Made by a program: the position numbers and the translations under genes | Part shown: positions 34,830 through 47,255 of the stretch, one piece after another | Layout of the letters: each line of letters starts with the position of its first letter | Position numbering within the stretch: position 1 is the first letter of the stretch | Assembly (NCBI GenBank): GCA_025618425.1 | Contig: CM046842.1 | Span: forward strand, 22,156,340 to 22,220,339 | Reading direction: 5' to 3' | DNA: 64,000 nt | Source: Heliocidaris tuberculata | Taxonomy: Eukaryota > Echinodermata > Echinoidea > Camarodonta > Echinometridae | Notes under the pieces: generated by a model | Databases searched by the model: none | The model's input: only the letters and a program-made list of their open reading frames with translations | Told to the model about the DNA's origin: nothing

Positions 34830-35000
34830 ATCATTTCAATAGTAAGCTATTAAATTATGAAAATAATGGTGCTTTCTCAAAAGTAGTCAAATGATATTGT
34901 CAGAATTATTTAAACACACTCATTAACCGTCTGCACCTGTTTGACAATAACGTAATAGAGGAGCTTGCTAAGTATCTGGGCTATGTGGCTGCCATGCTGA
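34830..35000. mobile_element. Partial foldback element
   Basis: GCTTTCTCAAAAGTAGTCAA ATGATATTGTCAG resembles the inner arm of 29491-30475. Only one side is present. Confidence 0.5.
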
Positions 35001-35045
35001 AATCTACCATTCATTTGTTAATTACACAAATACCAGAATGAGATA

Positions 35046-35458
35046 CTAGGTGTTAAAAAAATCTGTGTGTATCAGAACACAACAATTGCCCTTTGTTTGT
35101 TGCAGCTGTCATTTCTGCCAACTTTTTGCTGTCCAGGATCATTAATGATTCATGACTCTGGATTAAAAAGGTGTTCTGGAATTTCAGCTGCAATGCATAA
35201 TGGCAGTTGTTTTGTACTGAAATAATTACTGATGCACACAAATTCTGTGGCCTTGATTTTTTCCAAAAGTGAAAATCTTATCAAATATTCAGAGCATGTA
35301 TCTAAAGAAAAGTATTCAGAGAAATGTAATAAAACTTGCTCCCAATAAATTTTACATCCTTCAACTGTGCAATGTAAATACCTCGGTCTGATACAAGGTA
35401 TAATTTTTGAGTTATTAACAATTAAAAGTGTCTAGTGTTTTTTTTTTTGAACACCTAG
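35046..35458. mobile_element. Inverted-repeat element (CTAGGTGTT), TA target
   Basis: TA-CTAGGTGTTAAAAAAA at the left, TTTTTGAACACCTAG-TA at the right. 413 bases. The right half is shared in reverse with 26765-26995. Confidence 0.7.
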
Positions 35459-35569
35459 TAGAAATAGACTTTATTTGCAAGAGAACCTGAATTTAATACC
35501 AAATATATAACTGTGAGTGTGGACAGGGCCTCCAGACTATGCTCTATCTCCTGAGCTGTGTCCATGGGC

Positions 35570-35870
35570 GTAAATCCATGGGGGGGGGGGGGGGGGGGGG
35601 ACAGGAGGACATGTCCCCCCCACCTTTTTGAAAATAGGCAAATGTCCCCCCCCCCCCCCCCCACGTTTTTGAATAACCTTTTTTTTTTCTTCTTTCTTTT
35701 TTTGGCTTGTCAGAGAATTTTGGAGGTGAATGTTCCCCCCCCCCCACCTTTTTGAATAACCATTTTTTTATTTTTTTTTTTTGTTGTTGCTTGTCAGAGA
35801 ATTTTGGAGGCGAATGTACCCCCCCCCCCCCAATTTCAAAATGGATTTGCGCCACTGGCTGTGTCCGGTT
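35570..35870. repeat. CTTGTCAG/poly-C composite
   Basis: Three blocks of CTTGTCAGAGAATTTTGGAG separated by C and T runs, with a long G run at 35580-35600. 35870-36280 has no recognised gene. Confidence 0.65.
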
Positions 35871-36284
35871 GCATGACACTTGCACCGAGAGGGACCTGGC
35901 AGTGGCTAATGACATGGCTCTTACATGTGCTAGACACTGGGAAACCGTAGTGTGATGACCTGAAATGATGATGATCAAATATATTGCAGTTAAAGAATTT
36001 TAAAGTGAATTAATTTACAATTATATTAATATTGACTGTTGTTAGAGTTGAATGTAGACAAATTGGATGTTGCTAAAAGTGAATGACTGTGAAGGAGTTA
36101 TCTCATAACGAGTTCTTTTTTTAGTCGATGTAGAGAGCTATTATGTTGTAAACACAATTATTGACTTAAACTTGTTTTAATGTTTAGTAGAAAATGAGAT
36201 GTTATCTGGAGAAGTGAAATTAAATATTTATATTAACTTTCTAGTAAAACATGTTTAATTTCGTTCATTCATCTTATTATCAGT

Positions 36285-36522
36285 CAATAGAGCTGTTCAC
36301 AAAGTTATTCAAATTTATGGATGTTTCTTTCCTTTGGACCTAGTAACGAGGTATTCCATTAACCTGTTATCAATGAATGAACTACAATATTTGGAATCCA
36401 GTTTGCATAAATTACTTGTTGCTATGTCTGACAAGCCTCTGACAACCTTTCAGGTTGTCAAGAACAACCTTTGTTTTAAAAGTATGCATAAAATTTGAAT
36501 ATATTTGTGAACACGTCTGTTG
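36285..36522. mobile_element. ~240-base inverted-repeat element, copy 3
   Basis: CAATAGAGCTGTTCACAAAG ... TTGTGAACACGTCTGTTG; inner GGTTGTCAAGAACAACC as in copy 1. 36523-36832 has no recognised gene. Confidence 0.8.
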
Positions 36523-36836
36523 CTAAAGATACATAAAGTTTGTAATATAAGGTAAAATTCAGTTTGTTTCTTATGATATTTTGTACAGAGTAACTACTGG
36601 AATTAAGGTAGTGTACATGAATTGCAATGTTAAATAACAATAATAAAGTTCACACTGTACTGCTTTTCAGACTTCAAAATGTCAAGGTAGCAAGATGTTG
36701 TCAGAGCATTTGAAATAAGATGTTACTTGAAATCATTTTCTGCTATCACTTTCTACTTTCCCTTGGCCTTCTCTATTTTCTAATGCTGTATCTTGTTTCT
36801 TAGAGTAACAGATTCCCTGTTATCGTTCCATGTTAA

Positions 36837-37261
36837 CCCTTTCGAGACAACTGATCACATTTTGTGGTTTGGCTCAATAACTTTTGATTCAGAGTCCTTA
36901 AAAATATACCAGATGCATGAGTAGAAAGAGCAACAATTTCTTCACATACTGTGTCCATTTTTGTTGCGTTACCATATTGCGTTTGATGAAAGAATTTAAA
37001 AAAGGAGAATAAGCGTTAAAATTTTTAAATTGGCAACACATTGAGAAATTCAAAATCATTGTTTTATGTCAAAATTGACAACTTCATCAACTTTTCGATG
37101 AAGTTTTTTTACCATGTATGTTGTTTTCTAAGACATTACATTTTATTAGAACCATGTAGCACTAACAGAAAAAATAACTTTGTTGCCAATTTGAAGAGTT
37201 GCCAATTTGAAGAACAATATGTGATCAAGTTAGCCCTTAAATAATTCCTGTCATGAAAGGG
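36837..37261 (+). mobile_element. 408-base TTAA family, copy 5 (425 bases)
   Basis: TTAA (36833-36836), CCCTTTCGAGACA ... TGTCATGAAAGGG, TTAA (37262-37265). It is slightly longer than 408 because GTTGCCAATTTGAAGA is repeated near 37180-37215. Confidence 0.88.
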
Positions 37262-37975
37262 TTAAGTAGATTGATTAGTTTCATGATACTGATTTGTAAC
37301 TGATAGGATCACACTATAGAGACCGAAACCAGACTGAAAACAGACTGAGGCAAACAAATAAAAAAAAATAAACAAATAAATACATAGGGTACCAAAGTGT
37401 GACGTCATACCGGTCAAGTTGTCAAGGTTGCTGGTTCCAAACAATTTTGGTGCTAAACAATGCCGTGGTGATCACACCAGCGCCCGGGGGGGGGGGGGGG
37501 CATGTCTCATTGTGACCTGTACATCATCCGCGCACACGAAAACGGATAAAAAAAGGGTACTTTTACAACAATAGGCGCGTAACCCGGTTTACACGTTTAG
37601 GGTATCAAAAACAGCAAAAATCAAGAAAAAGGGTATCAAATTCAGATGTGATAAGAAGAAGATCCGCGGAAATCGCCGTTAAGAGTATAAATATCAGAGA
37701 TGTTAGAGGGGTTTCCATGTTTAGTGTATCAAAACTACTCCTACTGCAATCCCCGTTTAGGCTGCTTTTCAGAAAGTGATTTACGCGGATGATGTACAGG
37801 TCTCAATGAGACATCCGCCCCCCCCCCCCCCCCCCGGGCAAACACTGAAATTACCCTGCTCCAGCCCGTTGCTTGAATGACTTCGCTGTGAACCTCATGA
37901 GCGGGCTTTGTTGTTTGGCACCAGTATCCTGGACGACGAGCGAATATGACGTCAGCACTTCGGTACGCTATTACC

Positions 37976-38114
37976 CTGGGGAGCGTTTCATGAAAGGAAG
38001 TTGTCGGATATTTTATCAGACAACTGTTATAAGCTACTGAAATCCTTGCAGCTGATTGGCTGAGAGCAATTTGTCGGATAAAATATCTGACAAGTCCTTT
38101 CATGAAACGCCCCC
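37976..38114. mobile_element. Short inverted-repeat element (GCGTTTCATGAA family), copy 2
   Basis: GGGGAGCGTTTCATGAAAGG and inverse CCTTTCATGAAACGCCCCC. The inner TTGTCGGATA/TATCTGACAA arms and TTGGCTGAGAGCAATTT are shared with 13796-13940. Confidence 0.85.
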
Positions 38115-38429
38115 TGAATTTGCCAAGAATCGGTCGGTTTGGAATCGATGTTGATTGAGTCGGTTTGACAGTGTGACTGAGGTATTGGAGTAGATAATAT
38201 ATTTGTAAGGTGCACATAAAATATAGAGTACCGAAGTGCTGACGTCATATTCGTTCGTCGTCCAAGATACTGGTTCCAAACAACAGAACCCGCGCATGAG
38301 GTTTACAGCGACGGACTGGAGCAGGCAAGGTTGCCAGAGTTGGCAGAATTCTGCTATCTGGCAGAATTTTGACCGCTTTAGCATCTGTCATTATGCTAGG
38401 CATAATTTGACGAAATTTAGCAGAATTTT

Positions 38430-38439
38430 AGCATGATAA

Positions 38440-38474
<35 letters not shown>

Positions 38475-38640
38475 TGTTAGAGAATTTTCCAGTAAAAATA
38501 CACCACCCCCCCCCCCAAAAAAAAAAAAATGCTGATAACCTTTTTTTTTTTTTTTTTTTTGCTTGTCAGAGAATTTTCCGGTAAAAATACATCCCCAAAA
38601 ATGCTCGTCAGAGAATTTTTGAGTAGAGCTTTGATTTAGC
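38430..38640. repeat. CTTGTCAG/poly-T composite inside the nested element
   Basis: Two T runs of 18-30 bases, each followed by GCTTGTTAGAG or GCTTGTCAGAG and AATTTTCC. Confidence 0.65.
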
Positions 38641-38811
38641 AGTGAAATTTTTGATTTAGCAGAATTTTCGCTGCTTCCAAGCAGAATAGTATTTTTTTCG
38701 CTGGCCACATTGGGAGCAGGGCAATATCAGTGTTTGGCGCTGGTGTGATCATCATGCCATTGTTTAGCACAAAATTGTTTGAAACCAGCAACCTTGACAA
38801 CTTGGCCGGTA

Positions 38812-38819
38812 TGACGTCA
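38812..38819. promoter_or_regulatory. TGACGTCA (CRE-type) site 244 bases before the GCH1 ATG
   Basis: A perfect cAMP-response-element palindrome in the right arm of the 37383-38845 element. Mammalian GCH1 promoters are known to use a CRE. Function here is inference from position. Confidence 0.35.
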
Positions 38820-39062
38820 CACTTCGGTACTCTATACCTGCATAAGGACATTATGGCTTTTTATTCACGGTCACGCTAATTAATAATCAGGAGAGCAGTC
38901 TTAATAAGGATATAATCAGGAGACCCGGTATTTGCGTTCATACATTCGCAGTCCTGGCAATCAGCGACAACTGACTGAAAAATTTCATCCTGATTCCAAA
39001 GACATCCAGAGGGCCTACTTATTATTATTTTTTTTTTGTTGATAAAAACATATCATCCGAAA

Positions 39063-39375
39063 ATGTCGTCTGATTCTATTTCCGCTCTCACATTTAACGG
39101 AACGGCGTCGGACAATGTCCACCTTCCAACACCTCCGACTCAAAGTTTAACCATGAAAGCCGGAAACGTACGCGGAATGGGTGGGGATGATCTAAGCTTG
39201 AAGGAGAAAATTGGACAAGATGGTGCAAGGGACCTACCAGGTCTGGCCTTGGCCTACCGGTCCATCCTCAAAGCGGTCGGGGAAGATCCGGATCGAGAGG
39301 AACTGAAGAAAACACCCAATCGAGCAGCTAAAGCCATGATGTTCTTCACCAAAGGCTACCAGGAAAAGATTGAAG
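39063..39375 (+). CDS. GCH1: GCH1 exon 1 (coding part)
   Basis: Encodes residues 1-104 and the first base of codon 105. The N-terminal tail ([13 protein letters not shown]) is followed by the conserved helix [20 protein letters not shown] and [20 protein letters not shown]. The donor is G|GTACCC. If unspliced, reading continues only a few codons to a stop at about 39398. Any 5' UTR begins upstream of 39063. I see no clear TATA element. Confidence 0.95.
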
Positions 39376-42300
39376 GTACCCCAAAAATAATAAAATAAGG
39401 ATTTTTCCTTAATAAGAGGCCTAAAATTGAAAGCTTAAACTTGTTGAATATTTGACTGTTGTCTTTAATGCAGAAATATGAAACATATGATTAGAACTGT
39501 TTGATTGTACAAGTTATATGAATTTATACCTTTTTTTCCTCATACCATGTAAATTATTCTTCTTTTTAAGTTGAACGTTTACTTGTATTCTATTACTACG
39601 GTATAGGATTTGTTGTCAATGTTTTATGAGCGATGAATGAATGGCCGGCGTTTTTACAGGCTGGTTGCCGATCAGTTTTTAAACAAACCCCCACTCAACA
39701 AGTCGGAGAACTGTCGCCCAGCATTTGAAATCCAATTAAAGACACTGAAGAAAAAAATTTCCCAAACTATTCCGGTCTGCAAAAAGTTTTCGATGCAGCA
39801 TCGTAAACCTTCAGCCGACTAAAATGCACCGAAGGCCAATCGCCGACCACTGACAACCTTTCAAGGATGTTGACTTAACTATGATGACGATATTGTTGGT
39901 CATGATGTTGAAGATGAATTGTGATGACGATGGCGATGATGATGGTGGCGTGGTGATGATGTTGGTGTTAGGATATTGTGGTGACAGTTAATCATGATGG
40001 TGGAGATGGTAGAGACAATGATTACGGTGATTGTGGTGCGTGGTGATGATGAAGGTGATGTTTTTAAATTTGAATTGTTGATGATAATGATTATGATTAC
40101 GAAGATAATGCTGCCATTGCTGTTGCTGATAATGATGTCAGAAAACAACGACACGTCTTGGTAGATCACTGGATCGCTTTCCTTGAATTTCATTTTCAGA
40201 TGTACTGAATGGTGCAATATTTGAAGATGATCATGATGAGATGGTAGTTGTGAAGGACATTGAGATGTTTTCTCTGTGTGAACATCATCTGTTACCAATT
40301 GTCGGAAAGGTCAGTGTAGGTCTGTACATACCCAATTCATCGGCTACCTGGTTATATGTCGTTTTTTCCTAACGTTCATAATTCCAAAATGTTTATTATT
40401 CTGAAGGTTTGTAATTCCGAAAATGAAATAGAGCTCATAATTCCGAAAATTGAATAAGGTTCGTACTTCCGAAAATGAAAGAATGCTCGTGATTCCGAAG
40501 ATTCATAATTCCGAAAATGCAATAGTATACAAATAGTGAATGGCCATGAGTGCAATGGTACAAGATTTTGCACGAGGTGAAAGATAAGAGACGCTCTATT
40601 TAACGAGGCGCAGCCGAGTTGAAAAGAGTGTCTCATCTTTCACCGAATGCAAAATCTTGTTCTATTGCACGAATAAAGACCATTCACTATTTGTTTTATA
40701 CAACACCTCGGACGTTAACTGGCTTTTAACATTTTTTTTTAAAGATCAGTTTACTAGACCTAGTGAACCCCTTCCCAACGACGCGGCGTTTTGGTCCCTT
40801 GAAAAAGGTACTGTATTTCCGAACGTGTGAAACCTAAGGGAAAAAGACACAACCTTTGTTTCAATAGTGTGGTTTTCATACGCGTAGTCCCACGCGTATG
40901 AAAACCCATTTTAGGTGCTTAACTGTACACGTTCGGTAATACAATCTGTTCGGAAATACAATCCATGACTATACTCTCGGCCGCTGCGCGCGGCGTCGTC
41001 GAATCGCTAGCTATAGCTAGCTAGCTAGCTGGCTATTAAACCAAACTGCGCCGCGCGTACCATGCTTTAAGTTTATTGTGACGTCAGAGTGCAATTTTGT
41101 TTGAGCCATTTGTTCCATTGCACGGTGATGTCACTTACTCACAATATACTGTGTACATCGTTAGTGACGTCAGCGTGCAATGGTGCGAATGGATCAAACG
41201 GAACTGCACGCCTGGAGGATGATACTGTTCAACATTACTTTTATCGGATGTCATATGTGATGAAGAATTGACCAATGGGGTTGCAAGAATCTTAGTAGGT
41301 CTTGTATAAAACCCTACATCGTCTTTTGGAATTATGATAAAATAAAAAGGATAATTTATCATTTTTTTCCTTTGATATTTTATTCAAAGAATTTCTGTTA
41401 TGAAGGGGGAAGACAGGATTTCATATTTATCGGGTCCTTTGGGGGTCGTAAATGTTAAATTGGGCACTTCTGTTAGGTTTTGTACTTAGTGTATTCCAGT
41501 TGGGTTTTAAAGCGGGATGAGAGGCGTTTCTACCTCCTTCAAAATCGATAGTGCTATTGTGGATATGGTTTTTAATAGTGATGTAGAAAGGAAATTACGT
41601 AGTTTAATTTCAGGTTTTTCATTGATAAACAGAGGTTTGTTTGTATGCCATTTGGAATTATTATGAGCATTCCAGGAATCAATTTTCAATAATATTACTT
41701 GATTTTTTTTCTAGTTTCGTTCCTTCGCGTGTATAGGCTGGTGAATTTGGGAAATGATAATCGTGCGGTGGGTGGAAGGGCGTAAGCATAGTAAGCTAGT
41801 TGCGCCGTTCTACAAACGCGGACACGCACTTTAATTGTGACTATGGCGTCAGGCAGACGGCAGTTAGTATTAAAATACCCGTTTCTGTGTTTTTTTTTGT
41901 TTTTTGTTTTTTTTTTTTAATATGCTTATTTGATTTGAACTACAAAAATGAGGTGGCTACCATCCATTTTCATGTTTTTTGTTTGTTTGTTTGTTGTTTT
42001 TTTTAATCAGTCAACAGATAGATCGTAGATGAATCCCAGTCATGTTTTTAAAAAATGGTATGACAATTAAAAGCTTAGAAGCGACGTACGAGAAATTTGA
42101 TTCTTTATGACATGTCCGCGTGCTAACGGCCTTCTGTCAGGCACATGACGATAATTTCGAGGAAGAGGAGAATCCTGTCAGGAGGAAGAAGTATATCCTG
42201 AAACAATATTCCCCCCCCCCCATCCCGACAATCCCGAATCGCCCCTGGAAAGCATTTTTTTTTAAAACGTGCATGCATGATCGGACTGGTAATCCAAGAA

Positions 42301-45300
42301 TATTTTCAATTTGTTTATCATGTTAATTGAATATTATTCGGCGTCCGGGATTACTGAAAATCTCAGGTGTGCGGAAACCCGTCGAATTTCATTTTTAGTT
42401 TTCTTTTTAATTTAAATATCACTTTTCGGAAGGAAATACCCTCATCAGCAAGAATACCATAAACAAAAAAAAGCAACAACACAAGAATAAAAACACAATA
42501 TAATCATATACATAGTATAAAAACCGAGGAAAGCAAAGAAGATAGAAGGGGAAAAAACGATAATACTGGGCGAAGAAAGAAAAAATTACATACTTGCGTG
42601 TTTGGAGCTGGAAGGGCGTTAACTCATATACTTTAACACATAATTAACGAACTGCTGGTTCCAACAGACTAAACAAACCTATAGGTACACAAAATGACAA
42701 TTTGTATCGAAGGGGAGGGGGAAAGGGGGTGGGTACAGGGGTCATTAATACATCATCAAATTATTCGCCAGATAATGGGATATAATTTTTTAGATACATT
42801 TTAAAAGAAGTTACAACGTGATATTTTCCTTTCAAAAATATTCCCAAACTGAAAATGTAATCCCAGCCCACCCCTACCAGACTTTTCTTTCAAAACAATA
42901 TAATCGTGATGATATAACTAGAAATAGTTTGCCAAGTAGATTAATTTGTTTGTTGTTTGTTTTTCATTGGTTTTGTTTGATTTCGTTTCGTTTCGACTTT
43001 TCCTTTACAGGTTTCTGTTGGTTTTCTACCCCAAAAGCGAGTACTCGGACTGAGCAAAGTGGCAAGGTAGGCCTATTGACCGACATTCTTATTTTCATGT
43101 GCAAACTTACAAAGCAGTGAATAATAATGCTGGAGGCACTAGCGTAGCTGAGGGGGGAAGAGACAACTCTTCGTCGTTTTTTTTTTTTTTTTCTTGTCAG
43201 ATAATTATGGAGGAAAACATGTGATATCCCCCCCCCCCCCCCCCCACTGAGCGAGTTTTGGAGGGCTGGCAGGATTTGCCCCCTTGTAAAAAAAATCCTA
43301 GCTACGCCACTGGCTGGAAGCTACAGCTCGATGCCACAAAAGACCGGCTCACACGAGGCGTCATTTCTATTGCGTCATTACCTGCGTTTATCAAGCCTGG
43401 CCCAGGAAAGCAATCAACCCATACGTCAATTATTAAAAGTATGCGCTCCTTATTTTGCAATCACTTCTTAAACTATATTTGCGATCTTTAATGACGTACA
43501 AAAGACATTGCAAGTCACTGACGCGGTCCTTACGTCAGCAAATGACGCATGGTGTGAGCCGGGAGTAACGACATCACTGTCTCGTGATATCGGCTCCGAT
43601 TTTGGGTAGATTGAACTGGCTCTCTCAGGGCACCGACCTAGTGACAAATGACATCGGCCAGAATCCAAAGGAAAATGCACCTATTGGTGCATAGCTTCCA
43701 GTGACGCTGACTTCAAACTAGATTTAGATTCAGTGGAGCGGATTCGATTCGTGAAAAATGGGAAGAAGCGCCTCTCAATGATGGGTGAAGGGAATCATCA
43801 GTAAGACGGATAGATAAAATATCGACGCCAAATTCACGGTGTATGGACCTTAAAGTTTGTCGAATTTGATATCATATGGTGTTTTAATGAACCAGTAAAT
43901 TTTTAATAAAACCAAGAAGATGGAGGTCACCACCGGTAGATATATTTTATAAATTAAATCATTGAGTACAAAATCCATTTTCAAATTAAGGACTGTTCTC
44001 CATATCAGTAGGTTTATGTAGGCATCTAATTTTTTGTAAAATTAGAATACGGTGTTCTGATTACTGAGGGAGGTTTTAGTGTTATTTAACAGATGAAGTC
44101 TATTGCCATCTCGACTTATGTCGAACGTCGAAGCGCGATTTTTACACGGGGGGGGGGGGGGGGGAGGGGGTGGTGGTGGGGCTCATGTACGCGTAAGCAT
44201 AAGCTCTACATCTTGCAGCTCCGTAACCATTTCAACATAAGCCAATTTGGAACATCCTTTAAATTAAATTACACTTACACCTCATTCAGTAATCAGAACA
44301 CCATATCGCGTCTAATTTCAAAGAAATAACGATCAGGGTTACTTTAGTCTAAATAACTTTACTGTCGTGACGTTCACAGACAAAACACAATCCAAAAATT
44401 GACTAGTACTAACTGCATTAAGTTTTGAATATCTCATTACTTAGAATAATTGCAGGGCAGATGTAACGATTTTTTTTAAAAACAAAGATTACAAAACAAG
44501 AACGTGAAATTACAATGATTCCTTATGAGCGGGTTGGTTGGTTGGTGATTGGGTTTAGAGGCGCGTTTCATTCAAATATGAATATTTGCGCGGGGGATGA
44601 CCTTCATCTTTTAAATTACATTAAAAATTTATCCATTGATTAAAACACCAAATGGCATCCAATTATTCAGGTATTTATTGTCATATATTTCGAATATTAG
44701 GGGAGCTGAAGAGCAATTCATTTCAGGAAACATATATCTACCAGGGTATTCTTCCAAACTGACACAAAAGAATGAGAAATTTAACAAATTAGTTTTCAGC
44801 TTTACGAGATTTCTTTCAATTGACTCCTTTTAAGTATTCATTTCAAGTAGTTCTGTGTTCATGGAATCACTATTTACAGCTTACTGTTTAACCAAAAAAA
44901 AAATTTAAAGGAAAAAAAAGTGGAATTCCGTGGTTTACCAAAACATAGTTTGTGTATAGTCCTACTTGTGGTTGGTTTGTAACAGTAAGCTTATTTATTC
45001 ATATTTCCGATGTCTTTTTTCATGTTGTATTCTTTTCGATCATATATCGATTCCCCTTATTTTTCCCCAGGCTGGTTGAAATGTACAGCAGGAGATTCCA
45101 AGGTGGGTCTACATTAGCAATACAGTTGGAATGTTGAACATTTTAACAACATATTGATGACAGTGATGGTAATAAAACATATCGATGCAATATATCATAT
45201 TTGAAAAGCACATAATGACAAAGCTATAATGCGCTTTGGAAATGAACGAATAATTCTAGTACATTATGTACTATATATGTCTAGGTCGGGAGACTCAACG

Positions 45301-47219
45301 GTAAATAAAGTGCCTATGACATATGCATCGGCTACAGGTTCGAGTCTGCAACTTCTGGATTGTGCGGGGGCAATTGTTAATAGTAATGATAACAAAATTA
45401 ATCAATAAGATAATAGTAATATTACAAGCTCATTCCAGAGTATAGCAAAAGAAAAAATTAAGGAAATAATAAATTAATGAGAGGGAGAAAGTACATTTAG
45501 TCTTGGGTTACGAAAGAATGGAAAAAGTAGTAACTAAAACTGCAATCGCATTAGAATGATGTGCATGCATTGACGCCTGTATATGTATTTTGTATCATTT
45601 TGGGGGCAGTTAAGTCATCAAAGCGAATAGACGATAAGATGTATCATGAGACGTGAGAACACATAACTGGATACGAACGTAAAGTCATAACTACACATTG
45701 TGATGGCGCGAATGGCCATAGTGGCATCTATGCAGGATATAAAATTGCGTTTAAAATTTATTACTATTATTATTAAAATCCCATGACCGGGGTAATAATA
45801 TGTCTATAAAGCTGTTACAAAGAATTATATCCGTTGGGCGATTTCACGCTCGATGTTGGCGCTTCGTGTCAGTGTTTATTTTGCCGCGAAGTTATGATCT
45901 AACACAGACTATGAAATGAGAAAAAAGAAATCAGTCGGTGTTAGATGTTTTTTGACGTTTCCGGCAGTCCGGTGTTTAATTTTTGTCAAATGTCCCCTGC
46001 TGAACCGAGCTCGGCAGCCGGTTTTTAATTTCATGTACAAATGTCCATTCACTAACACTATACCCCTAGGGATTAAGAAATTTTAATTTCACGTTGGTGT
46101 TTGGGTGTAGGTGTTGCTATGGGAAATTGGGTATAAAAAAAAGTAAACCCAATTTTGGTAGCTTCTGATTAAAAAGTCATGACCTCTATGAGCTTGAAAT
46201 TTATTTTATAGTAAAGAGCAAAATATATTCTCCCCAATGATACCTCATTCATAACCATGCTGTCACGGATGACTGAGTAGCAGGCTTTTCAAAAATATTG
46301 TCAAAACCCTCTTGTACCAAGTTTGGGCTGAAGCAACGAATGTGGGTAAAAAATAGTTATACATGTGTTGTTTCAGTTTGAAAACAATTGCTGCGGTATT
46401 TAACTGATTTTGTGCATGCATTTGAATAGAAAAGGCGTTATTGTTAACTCAAACTCAAGAAAATGCTTATTATAAGCAAAATTCATTATATTTCCCTTGC
46501 TATATGATGACACAACCTTGGCTTTGATAACATACATCCCTTGTTGAAGGTAAGCCTTTTTATTTACCTATTCAAAATAGACGTTTATTTTGGAAGCTTT
46601 CTTTTTCATGAAAGTCTAATGTTAATTACTAAACACATGCATCCTTCCATTTTTTCAGTCTTTTAAGTTCAGTAAAACTTTAAGTTCATGTGCCATTCGA
46701 GAAAAACACTTATGCACTCTATGCAGGTAAAATGGTGCAATGGACAAATAAGCAGAGTTTTAGTTCATGAAGCAAGAAGTTAAACGGCTGTTAAAATAAA
46801 TTAGGATTATCATATGGATTGAAACAAAGTCATGTGAAGGCTTAGATGCACAGGATCATTATAAACAATGTAGCATTGATGCACGGATGGAATTAACCTT
46901 TTAAAACGATTTTAGACTAAAGTAACTTATTCATATAGCTTGACCCACATTCGTTGCATCAGCCCAAACTTGGTACAAGGAGATTTTGACGACTCTTTTC
47001 AAAAACCCTTGTCCTCAGTAATCCATGGCAGTAAGCCTTGAAAAGGGCATCACTGAACAGAAAAGAAGTTACTCTTCACCATGAAATAGATTTCAAGGTC
47101 ACATTGGTTAAAACTTTTTAATGAGAAGCTATCAAAGTTGGGTATACTTTTTTGTGATACGCACTGTATAACCAAAATACATGTATTATCACTACATGTA
47201 TTATTATTACTATTATCAC

Positions 47220-47255
<36 letters not shown>

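Larger units (their letters stand above)
37383..38845. mobile_element. Large nested inverted-repeat element upstream of GCH1
   Basis: Outer arms of about 100 bases: GGTACCAAAGTGTGACGTCA at 37388 and inverse ending TGACGTCACACTTCGGTAC at 38829. Inner arms: about 37905-37970 and 38223-38290, each with CGAAGTGCTGACGTCATA or its inverse. Every arm carries one perfect TGACGTCA. A GCGTTTCATGAA element (37976-38114) lies in the centre. No coding region. Confidence 0.8.
40310..43010 (+). other. GCH1 intron 2
   Basis: 2701-base phase-0 intron, GTCAGT to TTACAG. It contains a TTCCGAA array (about 40376-40520), a small inverted-repeat element (40525-40701), one copy of a 200-base dispersed repeat (about 40768-40965), a GCTA/CTAGCTAG tract near 41010 and a folded block with two TGACGTCA sites (41079-41240). 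From 41300 to 43000 I see no recognisable feature beyond short T/GTTT tracts and a 10-base C run near 42212. Confidence 0.85.
43067..45070 (+). other. GCH1 intron 3
   Basis: 2004-base phase-2 intron, GTAGGC to CCCCAG. It contains a CTTGTCAG/poly-C repeat (about 43140-43320), an inverted-repeat element (about 43312-43702), a second small inverted repeat (44037-44318) enclosing a G run, and at about 44690-44800 a stretch related to the insert at 11992-12369. Confidence 0.85.

Noticed and set aside
39036..39062. Longer GCH1 N-terminus from an upstream in-frame start
   Set aside because: The upstream codons begin with TTG, not ATG; the first ATG is 39063 in a good context.
42120..42326. ORF with [21 protein letters not shown] in GCH1 intron 2
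   Set aside because: The acidic-basic start is mildly protein-like, but it runs into a C run and has no match I can name.
45285..45370. Second tRNA-like segment (GGTTCGAGTCT)
   Set aside because: Only the B box is convincing; no stems could be paired, and no SINE body follows.
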